Below are positions 1 to 7,681 of a stretch of 53,240 nucleotides of DNA, piece after piece. The notes beneath the pieces were generated by a model. That model did not search any database. It had not been told where the DNA came from and saw only the letters and a list, made by a program, of their open reading frames with translations. This stretch comes from QYQD01 sp040754095 (GTDB lineage Bacteria > Desulfobacterota > QYQD01). A program made the translations under genes and the position numbers. The stretch is from the NCBI GenBank assembly GCA_040754095.1, contig JBFMFO010000018.1, positions 1 through 53,240 on the forward strand. Reading direction: 5' to 3'. The stretch's first letter is position 1; each line of letters begins with the position of its first letter.

Positions 1-116
1 CCTTAGCTCCGATTAAGCAAGATCAGGGCTCTATTGAGACCCTCGAATTACCAGGGTCGAGCAAGGTGCCACAGCTAAGATTACTGATAAAAAGATCATT
101 TAAAAAACTTGACAAC

Positions 117-263
117 AATAAACCAGGTCGCTGAGAACGCTGAGATAATATATTGAATAGGTTACAGTTTTTCTCTGCGGACTCTGTGTGCTCTGCGGTA
201 AATATGAAGCCGTCAATATCCTGGTAATCTGCGTTCATCTGCGTCCCAAATTCCTGGTTTATT
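117..263. repeat. Intergenic element bounded by an 11-bp inverted repeat
   Basis: AATAAACCAGG at 117-127 is matched by its reverse complement CCTGGTTTATT at 253-263. Between them lies sequence of the ctctgcgg/actctgtgtgctctgcgg type that recurs elsewhere in the window (916-1050, 34307-34510, 37458-37667). The right arm contains the TAA stop of the neighbouring DUF3786 gene. No credible gene is seen in positions 1-258. Confidence 0.55.
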
Positions 264-897
264 CGAGAAGCTTCCTCCCCCGGGCGAGAAGACCATAGGT
301 AAGGATACTGGTGACGACCACTATGTCTTCCGTAGGGAGGAAAGAAGGGATCGTTTCATCAAAAAGGATGTTTCCTTCTGCCGGAAATTCGTCATCCCCC
401 TGCCAGAGTACAAAGGCCAGGGGTATATTAGGGAGCGGACGACATACGAGCGAGACGTCGCCCAGCCCAATAGAGGACAGGGTAGGCAGTCCCTTGGAGA
501 ATTCCCGCAATATCTCCGGTTGACGGCCAAATAAACCGGTGAAAGGCTTAATGCACCGTTTGACGAAAGGTTCATAGTAAAACTGGCCGGACGGGACCTG
601 CCGGAAGGTTATCCAGTTTCCCGTGGTCGGTACTCCTTGGGAGTGTATGAGGTAATGGAGGATAACGATTTGTTCCGTTGGTTTCAGCGTTTTTGGGCCG
701 GTGATAACCTCGATTTTCACCTCCGGGAAATGGATGGCGCACTCTCCGGCCCAGAAAGTGAGATGGAGGATCCCTTCGCCCCGGGCGTTTCCTTCCCAGC
801 GGCCGCCGGTTCTTATGGAGATTGGTTCCGGCTCCAGCACAGCCAATGTTTTTCTGGCTAACGCAATCGATTCCTGGTAAGCCTCTTCAAAAGGCAT
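259..897 (-). CDS. DUF3786 family protein
   Basis: A 212-residue soluble protein with no signal peptide or membrane span. The C-terminal half carries the pattern I associate with DUF3786: LAFVLWQGDDEFPAEGNILFD followed by a short acidic segment and a hydrophobic end. The family is of unknown function and occurs in anaerobes such as methanogens, clostridia and Desulfobacterota. It starts with ATG behind a purine-rich AGGATAGAAG stretch. It is transcribed in the same direction as miaA and mutL but sits about 160 bp after miaA with a repeat between, so it need not belong to their operon. The stop codon lies within the arm of a repeat element, so the last residues may have been altered by that insertion. 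Confidence 0.75.
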   Translation of the reverse strand: MPFEEAYQESIALARKTLAVLEPEPISIRTGGRWEGNARGEGILHLTFWAGECAIHFPEVKIEVITGPKTLKPTEQIVILHYLIHSQGVPTTGNWITFRQVPSGQFYYEPFVKRCIKPFTGLFGRQPEILREFSKGLPTLSSIGLGDVSLVCRPLPNIPLAFVLWQGDDEFPAEGNILFDETIPSFLPTEDIVVVTSILTYGLLARGRKLLE

Positions 898-915
898 CTT
901 CTATCCTACTTTTTT

Positions 916-1050
916 AACCGCGGAGCACGCAAAAGACGCAAAGTTAAATGACAAATGACAAAGTTCAACTGTCAAAAATATCACTGGCTTACTGGTTTGC
1001 ATTTGGGCTTAATACATTTTTTCTCTGCGTTCTCTGTGTGCTCTGTGGTG
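916..1050. repeat. Dispersed repeat with accacagag-type inverted ends
   Basis: The left end reads aaccgcggagcacgcaaaag and the right end tctgtgtgctctgtggtg, near reverse complements of one another. The same end sequence recurs at 172-201, 34307-34510 and 37458-37667. It fills the space between miaA and the DUF3786 gene and reaches miaA's last codons. Confidence 0.6.
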
Positions 1051-1061
1051 AACAAAGTTTT

Positions 1062-2102
1062 TTAAGATTTCTGCAAAAACAACTTTACCTGCCGGGAGAT
1101 GCCGGGTACATCCGACGGCGCATACCACTTTATTTCCGGGTCACCTCTGAACCACGTCAACTGTCTCTTGGCATAACGCCTGGTGTCCCGAATCATGGTG
1201 CGTAGCATCTCATCAAAGGTGTATTCACCTGAAAATCCCCCTGTATCCCCCTTTTTCAAAGGGGGAATATGATGTGTCCCCCCTTTAGTAAAGGGGGGTG
1301 AGGGGGGATTACTTTCATTCTCGAGATAGCGGATGACGTGCCGATAGCCGAGAGACAGCATGGGTTTGAGGTCTTTAGCGTAACCGGCCGCAAGAAGTCC
1401 CCTGACCTCATCAATCAGGCCCGTCTCCAACATCTCGTGTGCGCGAATCTCGATCCTTTCATAAAGCTTATCACGCTCGAGTTCAAGCCCTATTTTAAAC
1501 GTGTCATATTTGCTGTCGCTAAATTCATGCTCGGATTGATAAACTGAAATAGGTTTGCCGGTCAGGCGGAATACCTCGATGGCCCGCAGGATGCGCACCT
1601 TATCATGGCTGTGGATTTTCTCGGCGGCCCTTGGATCTACCTCTTTCAATTCTGCATAGAGGCGTTCCAGGCCGCTTTTTTCCATTTCGCTCTGTAACGT
1701 CCGGCGTACGGCCTCGTCAGCAGCCGGCAGATAAAATAGGCCGCGCGTCAGGGCCTTGATATAAAGGCCGGTCCCTCCGACCACGAAGGCGCGTTTTCCC
1801 CGCCCGGATATATCCCGGATAGCCTCTTCCGCATCCTGCCGGTAGCGGGCGGCATTATACACCTCATCCGGATAGACGACATCTAAGAGATGGTGCGGCA
1901 CCAGTCTTTTTTCTTCCGGTGAAGGTTTGGCCGTGCCGATGTCCATAAGCCTATAAACCTGCATGGAATCGGCATTTATGATCTCGCCACCAAATTCTCC
2001 GGCCAGCGCAATGGACAGGCCGGTCTTTCCAACCCCTGTCGGCCCGGCAATTATAATCAGCGGCAGTTTTTTATTTACGCTTGAAGCCTTTTTCCAGTTC
2101 AT
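1062..2102 (-). CDS. miaA: tRNA dimethylallyltransferase MiaA with an in-frame repeat insertion
   Basis: MiaA adds a dimethylallyl group to A37 of tRNAs that read codons beginning with U. The P-loop GPTGVGKT is at residues 20-27, followed by INADSMQVY and GTGLYIKAL, all typical. I chose the ATG at 2102, giving 346 residues; it overlaps the end of mutL by 32 bases, and the mutL-miaA order is common. A normal MiaA has about 310 residues. The excess is one block near residues 262-292 between RYLE and GEYTFDEM, where the E. coli-type protein runs directly from one motif to the next. The block is encoded by a palindromic repeat (see 1234-1310) and reads through without a stop. Whether the enzyme stays active is unknown, but the downstream KRQLTWFRGD motif is intact. 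Confidence 0.95.
   Translation of the reverse strand: MNWKKASSVNKKLPLIIIAGPTGVGKTGLSIALAGEFGGEIINADSMQVYRLMDIGTAKPSPEEKRLVPHHLLDVVYPDEVYNAARYRQDAEEAIRDISGRGKRAFVVGGTGLYIKALTRGLFYLPAADEAVRRTLQSEMEKSGLERLYAELKEVDPRAAEKIHSHDKVRILRAIEVFRLTGKPISVYQSEHEFSDSKYDTFKIGLELERDKLYERIEIRAHEMLETGLIDEVRGLLAAGYAKDLKPMLSLGYRHVIRYLENESNPPSPPFTKGGTHHIPPLKKGDTGGFSGEYTFDEMLRTMIRDTRRYAKRQLTWFRGDPEIKWYAPSDVPGISRQVKLFLQKS
1234..1310. repeat. C/G-run palindromic repeat inside miaA
   Basis: Ends are AATCCCCC (1234-1241) and GGGGGGATT (1302-1310). Inside are two hairpins, CCCCCTTTTTCAAAGGGGG and CCCCCCTTTAGTAAAGGGGGG-like, joined by a short linker. On the miaA strand it encodes a Pro/Gly/Lys-rich peptide of about 26 residues (NPPSPPFTKGG...KKGDTGGF). 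A shorter relative lies at 45565-45616 before treZ. Confidence 0.85.
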
Positions 2103-3852
2103 AGTACGTGTAGATTTGTTGGATGGGCCGGCCATGCGGGCAGTTTGAAGAAACGGGACAGGAGTTAAGCTGCTGCAAAAGGCTTTCCATTTCCTCGACC
2201 GTCAGCGGTTGTCCGGCTTTTATGGCGGCGTGGCAGGCCATGAGGGCCAGGATATCATTAAGGAGTCTTTCGTTCAGGAACGCGCCTCCGGCAGAGGCCA
2301 TGATGGCCAGGGCCGATTCCACCAATTCCTTTATATCCCGGCCGGCGACTATGGCGGGCGCGGCCCGGATGACAAAGGTTTCTCCACCAAACGGGGCTAT
2401 CTCCATCCCCAATGCGGCGAAATCCGTAAGATGCCCGGATAATGCCTCTCTTTCGGATCGGGCCAGTTCAAGGGTTACAGGAAAGAGGAGTTGCTGGCTA
2501 TCAATCCCACCCTTCCGGAGTCTGTCTTTGAGACTCTCAAAAAGGATGCGTTCGTGAGCGGCATGCTGGTCGATGATAATCAGCCCTTCTTCCGACTGGC
2601 AAAGGAGGTAGCTCGCGGCCAACTGGCCGATAAGTCGCAAATCAGAAGGTGAGGGTTGGGTCGATGGAAGAGAACCGGTCAAAGATGCGCCGGGGTGCGC
2701 GTATGGAGCCGCTTTTTCCTGCACGCTGCCCCCGGCCGTTAGCGCTTCTTCAGAAAAGAGACCCTGTGCCTGGGGGATAGCTCCGCAGGCAGATTTATCA
2801 GGTTCTCTATATGGCTGCTCCCATGAGCGGTGCATCTTGGCCGGTCCCGGCTCTCCGACCTTTTGCCGGGAGAGAATGGCCGCACGGACGCCTTCACTGA
2901 CCATTTGATGTATCAATTTGGGTTCCTTGAAACGAACCTCATGTTTGGTCGGGTGCACATTTACATCCACCCCGGCCGGAGGAAGCATTACGTATAGGGC
3001 TCCGACCGGATAGCGTCCCTTCATAAGGAAGCTACCGTAGGCCTCAAGGACAGCATGCTGGATGATCCGGTCACGTACAAAACGTCCGTTGATAAAGATG
3101 CAGAAGGATCGTAAAGAGGCCCGGTTTATCTCCGACCCGGCTATATAACCGGAGAGGGCTGTCTCTCCACGGGCATTTGACACCGGGATCAGTTTACTGC
3201 CGTGGTCAAGATGAAATATGGCCCGCAGGCGATCTTCGGGCCTTTCGCCGGATGAAGTAGTGAATACCCTGCGCCCGTCATTAGAGAAGATAAATTGCAC
3301 GGCGCAGGCGGCAAGAGCTATATGCTCGACGACGTCCTGGATATGTCCGGTCTCCGTGTCGTATGACTTAAGGAACTTCCGGCGGGCCGGCAGGTTGCCG
3401 AAGAGATCCCTTACTTCAACTACTGCCCCTTCCGGACAGCCCGTTTCCAGGACTTCTTTTATGCGGCCATAGTGGATGGTAACCCGATGCCCGGATAGAT
3501 CCCCGCGGCGGCGGGATATCAGGGACATCCTGGAGACGGAGGCGATGCTGGGCAGGGCCTCTCCTCTGAATCCCAGGGTATTAATGTGGAAGAGGTCCGT
3601 ATCGGTTGCAATCTTGCTGGTGGCGTGGCGTTCCAGGGAAAGGAGGATGTCCTCGCGATCCATCCCCTCGCCATTGTCCATAACCCGGATAAGCTGCTGC
3701 CCGCCGCCTTTAACCTCCACCTCTATGCGCTTTGCCCGGGCATCCAGGGCGTTTTCAATGAGTTCTTTCACCACCGAGGCCGGGCGTTCGATGACCTCTC
3801 CGGCCGCAATCTGATTGGCAAGGGATTCAGAGAGTATCTTTATCTTAGCCAC
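2071..3852 (-). CDS. mutL: DNA mismatch repair protein MutL, endonuclease type
   Basis: 593 residues. The N-terminal GHKL ATPase is complete: KELIENALDA (catalytic Glu about residue 30, Asn 34), DNGEGM (Asp 59), RHATSKI and GFRGEALPSIASV. The C-terminal dimerisation domain carries the metal-binding endonuclease motif DQHAAHERILFE near residue 427, plus ACHAAIKAG and the late CPHGRP motif. This points to a nicking MutL of the methyl-independent kind rather than the E. coli type, which lacks these residues. The start is GTG at 3852; the sequence before it (cttggtgcctttgtggc) matches the ends of a dispersed repeat and offers no good Shine-Dalgarno sequence. It overlaps miaA downstream. Confidence 0.97.
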   Translation of the reverse strand: MAKIKILSESLANQIAAGEVIERPASVVKELIENALDARAKRIEVEVKGGGQQLIRVMDNGEGMDREDILLSLERHATSKIATDTDLFHINTLGFRGEALPSIASVSRMSLISRRRGDLSGHRVTIHYGRIKEVLETGCPEGAVVEVRDLFGNLPARRKFLKSYDTETGHIQDVVEHIALAACAVQFIFSNDGRRVFTTSSGERPEDRLRAIFHLDHGSKLIPVSNARGETALSGYIAGSEINRASLRSFCIFINGRFVRDRIIQHAVLEAYGSFLMKGRYPVGALYVMLPPAGVDVNVHPTKHEVRFKEPKLIHQMVSEGVRAAILSRQKVGEPGPAKMHRSWEQPYREPDKSACGAIPQAQGLFSEEALTAGGSVQEKAAPYAHPGASLTGSLPSTQPSPSDLRLIGQLAASYLLCQSEEGLIIIDQHAAHERILFESLKDRLRKGGIDSQQLLFPVTLELARSEREALSGHLTDFAALGMEIAPFGGETFVIRAAPAIVAGRDIKELVESALAIMASAGGAFLNERLLNDILALMACHAAIKAGQPLTVEEMESLLQQLNSCPVSSNCPHGRPIQQIYTYYELEKGFKRK

Positions 3853-3930
3853 AAAGGCACCAAGAGATCAGATCAATTTCGAATTTCGAAATTCGAATTC
3901 CGAATTTTTTAACTTTCTGTTTTCGTGGCA
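3846..3930. repeat. Repeat with ATTCGAA motifs upstream of mutL
   Basis: Runs of the motif ATTTCGAAATTCGAATT at about 3876-3906 sit between gccacaaaggcacc on the left and gttttcgtggc on the right, which are imperfect reverse complements. This is a short member of the ATTCGAA family seen in longer form at 7466-7620, 9101-9240 and 37490-37655. It forms the whole mutL 5' region and includes the mutL start codon. Confidence 0.5.
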
Positions 3931-3961
3931 AATTTGGTTCTCCGCCTTCGGCGGATCCGGG

Positions 3962-5302
3962 TTAGGATAATTTTAAAAGGACATTATCTTGAATCCAGTG
4001 TTCATCCCACCACTCGACCGGATTGACAAATGTCCCGCCTACCAGCATGGAAAAGTGGAGGTGATCGCCGCCGGCCAGACCGGTAGCCCCTGAGCAGCCC
4101 AAGACCATCCCCTTTTCCACCATCTGTCCGGGAGCGACATTGATGCTGCTCAAATGGGCGTACAGGCTGAAGATCCCCTGCCCGTGGTCCATGATAACGG
4201 TGTTTCCGTAAATACCGAGGTACCCGGTAAATATAACCTTGCCGGTATTGGCGGCCTGGATGGGGGCCCGTTCGTTTGAGGCCAAATCAATGCCCAGATG
4301 GACAGCACGGTCCATTTCCTGCCCATTGTAGCTGTAGATGCGCTGATCGGCAAAGAGGCCCATGGGCGCTGCGTTTTGCATACGCAAAAATGCCCCCGTC
4401 CAGAGCGGCTTGGCCTCAGAATGGGAGCAGACCTCCGCCACTTTGCGGTCATTTTCCACCCTGATTTTGTGGTTAATCTGCACAAAGACCTCTTCATAGC
4501 TCCCCTTAAGGTCTGGATAATGTTGCATAAGCTCCGGCATTTTGGTCTGCAGAAAGGCCGGAGAGAGAGCGATCTTATCTGTTCTGAAGCGGCGGTTTTT
4601 TATACGATACGTAAAGGGCACCCGTGCCGTATTGCCGGCCTCGTCGCGGGCGGCGAGGTATAGGGGGATATCCGTCGGCGCGTCCCACGGCAGGGCGAAA
4701 TAGGTCACATAAACACCTTTAGGGCCTTCCGGTTTTGGATACCCGCGGTAGAATTTCCGGCCCACATAGACACCGCTTACCGGAACATCGTCCTCTGTCT
4801 GATAAACTACAAGCCCGCTGCCCCCAAGGTTGATATTATGGGCGGCGCTCAGGGCATAAACGTCAGGCGGCCTGCTGTCAATGGAGACCTTTTTATCTAT
4901 GATGCGCCTGTTGCCTGAAAACCATCCCCACCATGAATAATCCCGGACCGATACCTGGAGAAGGGCCTCACCATTAACCAGCCCCGCGCCAAGGGGGCGA
5001 AGCGTTACAGGCATAGAGGTGCTTTTTACGTTTCCTCTCAACAGCAGGCCTCCTCTGGGAAAAGACTGCCTTGCCATTTCTACCTTTTTACCCCCCTGGA
5101 GAAGGGTTACTTCTATTTCCCTGAGTCCGCTCAGCCTGTCTTTAGCGGTAATGGTTATAGTCTTTTCCATGCCTACGCGCCTGACATCAGGCGCAATGCG
5201 CACCTCCGGCTTTAAAAATTCAAATTTTAACGCAGCTACTGCAAGTAGTAAAAAGAATATTAGTAGTCCAAATACAGGGATCGGAAAGCGGGAATTAGAC
5301 AT
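3962..5302 (-). CDS. Membrane-anchored M23 (LytM-type) peptidase
   Basis: 446 residues. One N-terminal membrane span (about residues 9-25, PVFGLLIFFLLLAVAAL) anchors the protein, with the rest predicted in the periplasm. A long beta-rich middle region containing Ig-like stretches is followed by the peptidase domain in the last 110 residues: HLGIDLA supplies the first zinc ligands (H-x3-D), and LYAHLS and DHLHFSM supply the conserved histidines. All metal ligands are present, so it should cut peptidoglycan cross-bridges or stem peptides rather than be a degenerate activator. ATG at 5302 has AAAGGAG upstream with rather long spacing. It lies upstream of mutL on the same strand with a 109-bp repeat-bearing gap. 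Confidence 0.9.
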   Translation of the reverse strand: MSNSRFPIPVFGLLIFFLLLAVAALKFEFLKPEVRIAPDVRRVGMEKTITITAKDRLSGLREIEVTLLQGGKKVEMARQSFPRGGLLLRGNVKSTSMPVTLRPLGAGLVNGEALLQVSVRDYSWWGWFSGNRRIIDKKVSIDSRPPDVYALSAAHNINLGGSGLVVYQTEDDVPVSGVYVGRKFYRGYPKPEGPKGVYVTYFALPWDAPTDIPLYLAARDEAGNTARVPFTYRIKNRRFRTDKIALSPAFLQTKMPELMQHYPDLKGSYEEVFVQINHKIRVENDRKVAEVCSHSEAKPLWTGAFLRMQNAAPMGLFADQRIYSYNGQEMDRAVHLGIDLASNERAPIQAANTGKVIFTGYLGIYGNTVIMDHGQGIFSLYAHLSSINVAPGQMVEKGMVLGCSGATGLAGGDHLHFSMLVGGTFVNPVEWWDEHWIQDNVLLKLS

Positions 5303-5506
5303 AAGGCGATATTCACTCCTTTTGGGATGTTATAACTTACGAAACTATACTGAAACAGGCAAAACGTCAAGTGGCACAAGATTCCACATACCGGGATAGA
5401 AAATCGTCATTGTGAGTCCCCCGCATATGGGCAAGGAGAATGGGGGCGTCAGGACAGGAAAAATACACGCAATGGCAAAAAGAAGTAAAAAGGTAGTTTT
5501 CGAGAA

Positions 5507-5568
5507 AGTGGAATTATTTTTCATAAAAGTGGAAATACTTTTCCACTAAAGAGAAAACCTTTTCCATT
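5507..5568. promoter_or_regulatory. Three phased palindromic sites, candidate enhancer array
   Basis: Three 20-bp sites start at 5507, 5528 and 5549, exactly 21 bp apart (about two helical turns). The middle one, AGTGGAAATACTTTTCCACT, has perfect 8-bp arms; the first (AGTGGAATTATTTTTCATAA) and third (AAGAGAAAACCTTTTCCATT) are imperfect. They lie roughly 110-170 bp before the expected start of the sigma-54-type promoter at 5650, a usual distance for a bacterial enhancer-binding protein. The remainder of 5303-5506 holds nothing else I can recognise. Confidence 0.6.
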
Positions 5569-5649
5569 CGGTCAAAAAATGATATGCCAGCGCCTACGCT
5601 AACTATCCGTAAATAATATATTTTTTATTTTAAAAAGTCTTTGTGCATC

Positions 5650-5665
5650 TGGCATACAAATTGCT
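5650..5665 (+). promoter_or_regulatory. Sigma-54-type -24/-12 promoter
   Basis: TGGCATACAAATTGCT matches the consensus TGGCAC-N5-TTGCW with GG and GC at the required spacing. It lies 68 bp before the start codon of the PEP-CTERM gene, and an AGAAGGAGGTG ribosome-binding site lies between. PEP-CTERM genes in other bacteria are known to be controlled by RpoN with PrsK/PrsR; applying that here is inference. Confidence 0.7.
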
Positions 5666-5732
5666 ACTTTTGAAGTATGATTCACTTTGAAGAATGATCT
5701 GATAAATTCTAAATAGAAGGAGGTGAAAAAGA

Positions 5733-6659
5733 ATGAAAAAGTTTGTTGTATCATTAGTGGCGTTTTTTTTAGTTATGGGTCTTGCCATGACGGCATCGGC
5801 CGGTAGTTATTACGAATTTTCTAGTTATGGGGGTTCAGGAACTGAATATGATGTTGCCTGTTATGGAAACACAATTTATTATGGTGCGGGGGCATCTGTT
5901 TATTCAATAGACGTTTCTGTGGCAGATCCTTCTAAGAAAAATGAACCGTATTATCTTTCCGATGGCATCACGCCTAATCCAAACTACCAGACAAGGTTAT
6001 TTTCAAACCCCCAGGCGATTACCTTAAACGGACATCCTACTGCCCTGAATGGTGGGAGTGTTGGCGAGATGTATGTGGATGCTGCCAATATATATACTAC
6101 CGCTGGTGATAAGGTGTATGCTTTTAATAAAAATACTGGCGTCTATCAATCTACGGTGGTCACAGGCGGTGGTATCACAGGTACTTATGCAGGTTACGCT
6201 CATTTTCTATCATACGGCGGCGGAAAATGGTGGACTGGAAATGAAGACCGGCAAATTTGGAGTTCTACCGGTGGCGTTTGGACCTACGAGTTTATATTCA
6301 ATCCAACAACAGGCGGTAGCCATGGAGATGGTATGGAGTATGTCAATGGGTATGTCTTCGTCTCTGATATGACCTCCAATTATATCGCTCAATGGGAAAA
6401 TGTTGGTGGCGTTTGGATTGAGAAAGAAGTGTTTGATTACAACGAAATATTTGGTGGATCTTCCAAATATGTTGAAGGAATGGGTTTTGGCGCCCTGGAT
6501 CACTTCTGGGCTGGTTCCGGAAGTGTGGTATATGAACTCGGTGGCGGTGATATTCAGCAACAGGTTAATCCTGTCCCCGAACCGTGTACCATGATTCTCT
6601 TTGGTACCGGTATAGCGGGAGTTGCGGGCTTCCTGAGAAAGAGGAGTAAGAAAAGTTAA
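5733..6659 (+). CDS. Secreted PEP-CTERM sorting-domain protein
   Basis: 308 residues. There is a clear signal peptide (residues 1-23, ending ASAGS). The C-terminus has the complete sorting signal: VPEP at about 281-284, a hydrophobic span TMILFGTGIAGVAGFL, and the basic tail RKRSKKS. Such proteins are processed by an exosortase and usually linked to extracellular polysaccharide. The body is rich in Gly, Tyr, Ser and Asn, with short repeated patterns such as GGVW..E and NKNTGVY, compatible with a beta-propeller-like fold; I cannot name a function. Its ribosome-binding site is strong. It is a single-gene unit: its own sigma-54-type promoter before it, and a terminator right after it. No exosortase gene is in this window. 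Its AT-rich composition contrasts with the neighbours. Confidence 0.92.
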   Translation: MKKFVVSLVAFFLVMGLAMTASAGSYYEFSSYGGSGTEYDVACYGNTIYYGAGASVYSIDVSVADPSKKNEPYYLSDGITPNPNYQTRLFSNPQAITLNGHPTALNGGSVGEMYVDAANIYTTAGDKVYAFNKNTGVYQSTVVTGGGITGTYAGYAHFLSYGGGKWWTGNEDRQIWSSTGGVWTYEFIFNPTTGGSHGDGMEYVNGYVFVSDMTSNYIAQWENVGGVWIEKEVFDYNEIFGGSSKYVEGMGFGALDHFWAGSGSVVYELGGGDIQQQVNPVPEPCTMILFGTGIAGVAGFLRKRSKKS

Positions 6660-6687
6660 CCAGTACATTCGCACAATTATGTTAATT

Positions 6688-6723
6688 AAAAAAGGGCACC
6701 CCGTTTTAGTCGTGCCCTTTTTT
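6688..6723 (+). terminator. Rho-independent terminator after the PEP-CTERM gene
   Basis: AAAAAAGGGCAC (6688-6699) and GTGCCCTTTTTT (6712-6723) form a perfect 12-bp stem around a 12-base loop, with the U-run in the right arm. It also reads as a terminator on the other strand. Confidence 0.9.
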
Positions 6724-6741
6724 ATGTATGCTAAAAGGGGG

Positions 6742-7062
6742 TCAGGTCAGGCTCCGTCCCCGTTTTATGATCCCCGGCCCCAGTTTTTCCCGAATCCGGT
6801 CAATTGCGTAATCGACCCGTTCCTGTTTCTCCATCTCTTTTCCCATGCCGGGGAAGAGAGAATATTGCCGTCCTCCGCCAAAATTTGAGACGGCGAGTCC
6901 GATCAAACGCACGGGCGTCTTCAGATTATACCGTTCCAGAAGCATAATGGCGGTGTAATAGAGGATTTTAGTCGCACATGCAGCCTCTTCGAGGCTGTGG
7001 CTTCTGGTTGCCAGGCTAAAGTCGCCGTGTTTCAGCTTTAAGGCCACGATCCTTCCTACGCC
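6742..7062 (-). pseudogene. DinB (DNA polymerase IV) C-terminal remnant
   Basis: About 106 codons match only the little-finger domain of Y-family polymerase IV: VALKLKHGDFSLATRS, then PVRLIGLAVSNFGG, a QYSLF clamp-binding-like motif and the final AIDRIREKLG. The catalytic palm and fingers (about 230 residues) are missing. The matching region begins immediately after the stop of the LETM1-like gene at 7064; upstream of that the frame runs through unrelated sequence of that gene. The natural reading is a deletion or rearrangement that joined the two. It has no start codon or ribosome-binding site of its own that I would trust. Confidence 0.75.
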
Positions 7063-7063
7063 G

Positions 7064-7375
7064 TTATTTTGGTGAGTCCTGTTCGCCCGCGGGTGCGGCG
7101 CTTTTTCTGCTTTTCCTGCGATCGAGCACCTCGGCCAGAATCGGTAAAAGCACCAAGCCCCCGGGCAGGAGCAAAATGGATAAGGCGGGTATCCTTTTGG
7201 CAAGATGGGTAAGGTGTTTTTTTATGGCGGCCAAGTCTTCCTCTGTCCACCTGGCGTGCGTGCCCTTCATAAGGATACCCATAAGATCCTGAACCTGGAG
7301 GACTTCCTCCAGTATCTCCTTCCGGCACCTCAAAAAAGTGGCTTTGGCCTCTGCTTTGATATCTTTTATCTGCAT
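7064..7375 (-). CDS. Small LETM1-like membrane protein
   Basis: 103 residues. An amphipathic N-terminal part (EEVLQVQDLMGILMKG), then TEEDLAAIKKHLTHLAKRIPALSILLLPGGLVLLPILAEVL. This mixture of helical segment, (I/V)PAL..(F/L)LLPGG and a short hydrophobic span resembles the LETM1 ribosome-binding-like family found as stand-alone proteins in many bacteria. Function unknown. ATG at 7375 lacks a clear Shine-Dalgarno. The end of the gene abuts the dinB remnant, so the last residues (after DRRKSRKS) may be foreign to the original gene. Confidence 0.7.
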   Translation of the reverse strand: MQIKDIKAEAKATFLRCRKEILEEVLQVQDLMGILMKGTHARWTEEDLAAIKKHLTHLAKRIPALSILLLPGGLVLLPILAEVLDRRKSRKSAAPAGEQDSPK

Positions 7376-7465
7376 AATAAGATTATGTTTTTTTGTAACG
7401 TCTTAGCTGTTGAAAATAACCATTCAGCCCGTGTTAAATACCCTTTATTCTTACAGCCGATACGT

Positions 7466-7620
7466 CTAAATTCGAAGTTCGAATATCGAAATTCGAAACA
7501 AATTCGAATTTTCAAATTCCATAATGTTCAAAACTACAGCGAAGTCAATTCGTTTTGCATTTCTTATTTTGGTGATTTGATATTGTTTTGGATTTCGTGC
7601 TTCGGATTTCGAATTTAAAG
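7466..7620. repeat. ATTCGAA-family dispersed repeat
   Basis: The left part has repeated TTCGAAATTCGAA motifs, the middle reads caaattcgaattttcaaatt and aatgttcaaaactacagcg, and the right end reads gtgcttcggatttcgaattt. The copies at 9101-9240 and 37490-37655 follow the same order of blocks. It occupies most of the 306-bp gap before der; I see no gene there. Confidence 0.75.
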
Positions 7621-7681
7621 TCATACCAGACATGGTGGCTGAAATATTACGCATATTGAACAAGTTCAAAAAGCTAAATTG

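Noticed and set aside
23..238. 71-codon reading frame on the minus strand at the left edge
   Set aside because: It is the translation of the dispersed repeat and has no ribosome-binding site.
948..1205. 85-codon plus-strand frame overlapping the miaA end
   Set aside because: Mostly repeat sequence and antisense to miaA; no homology recognised.
5372..5387. TGGCACAAGATTCCAC as a second sigma-54 promoter
   Set aside because: The -12 element lacks the required GC, and no gene follows at a suitable distance.
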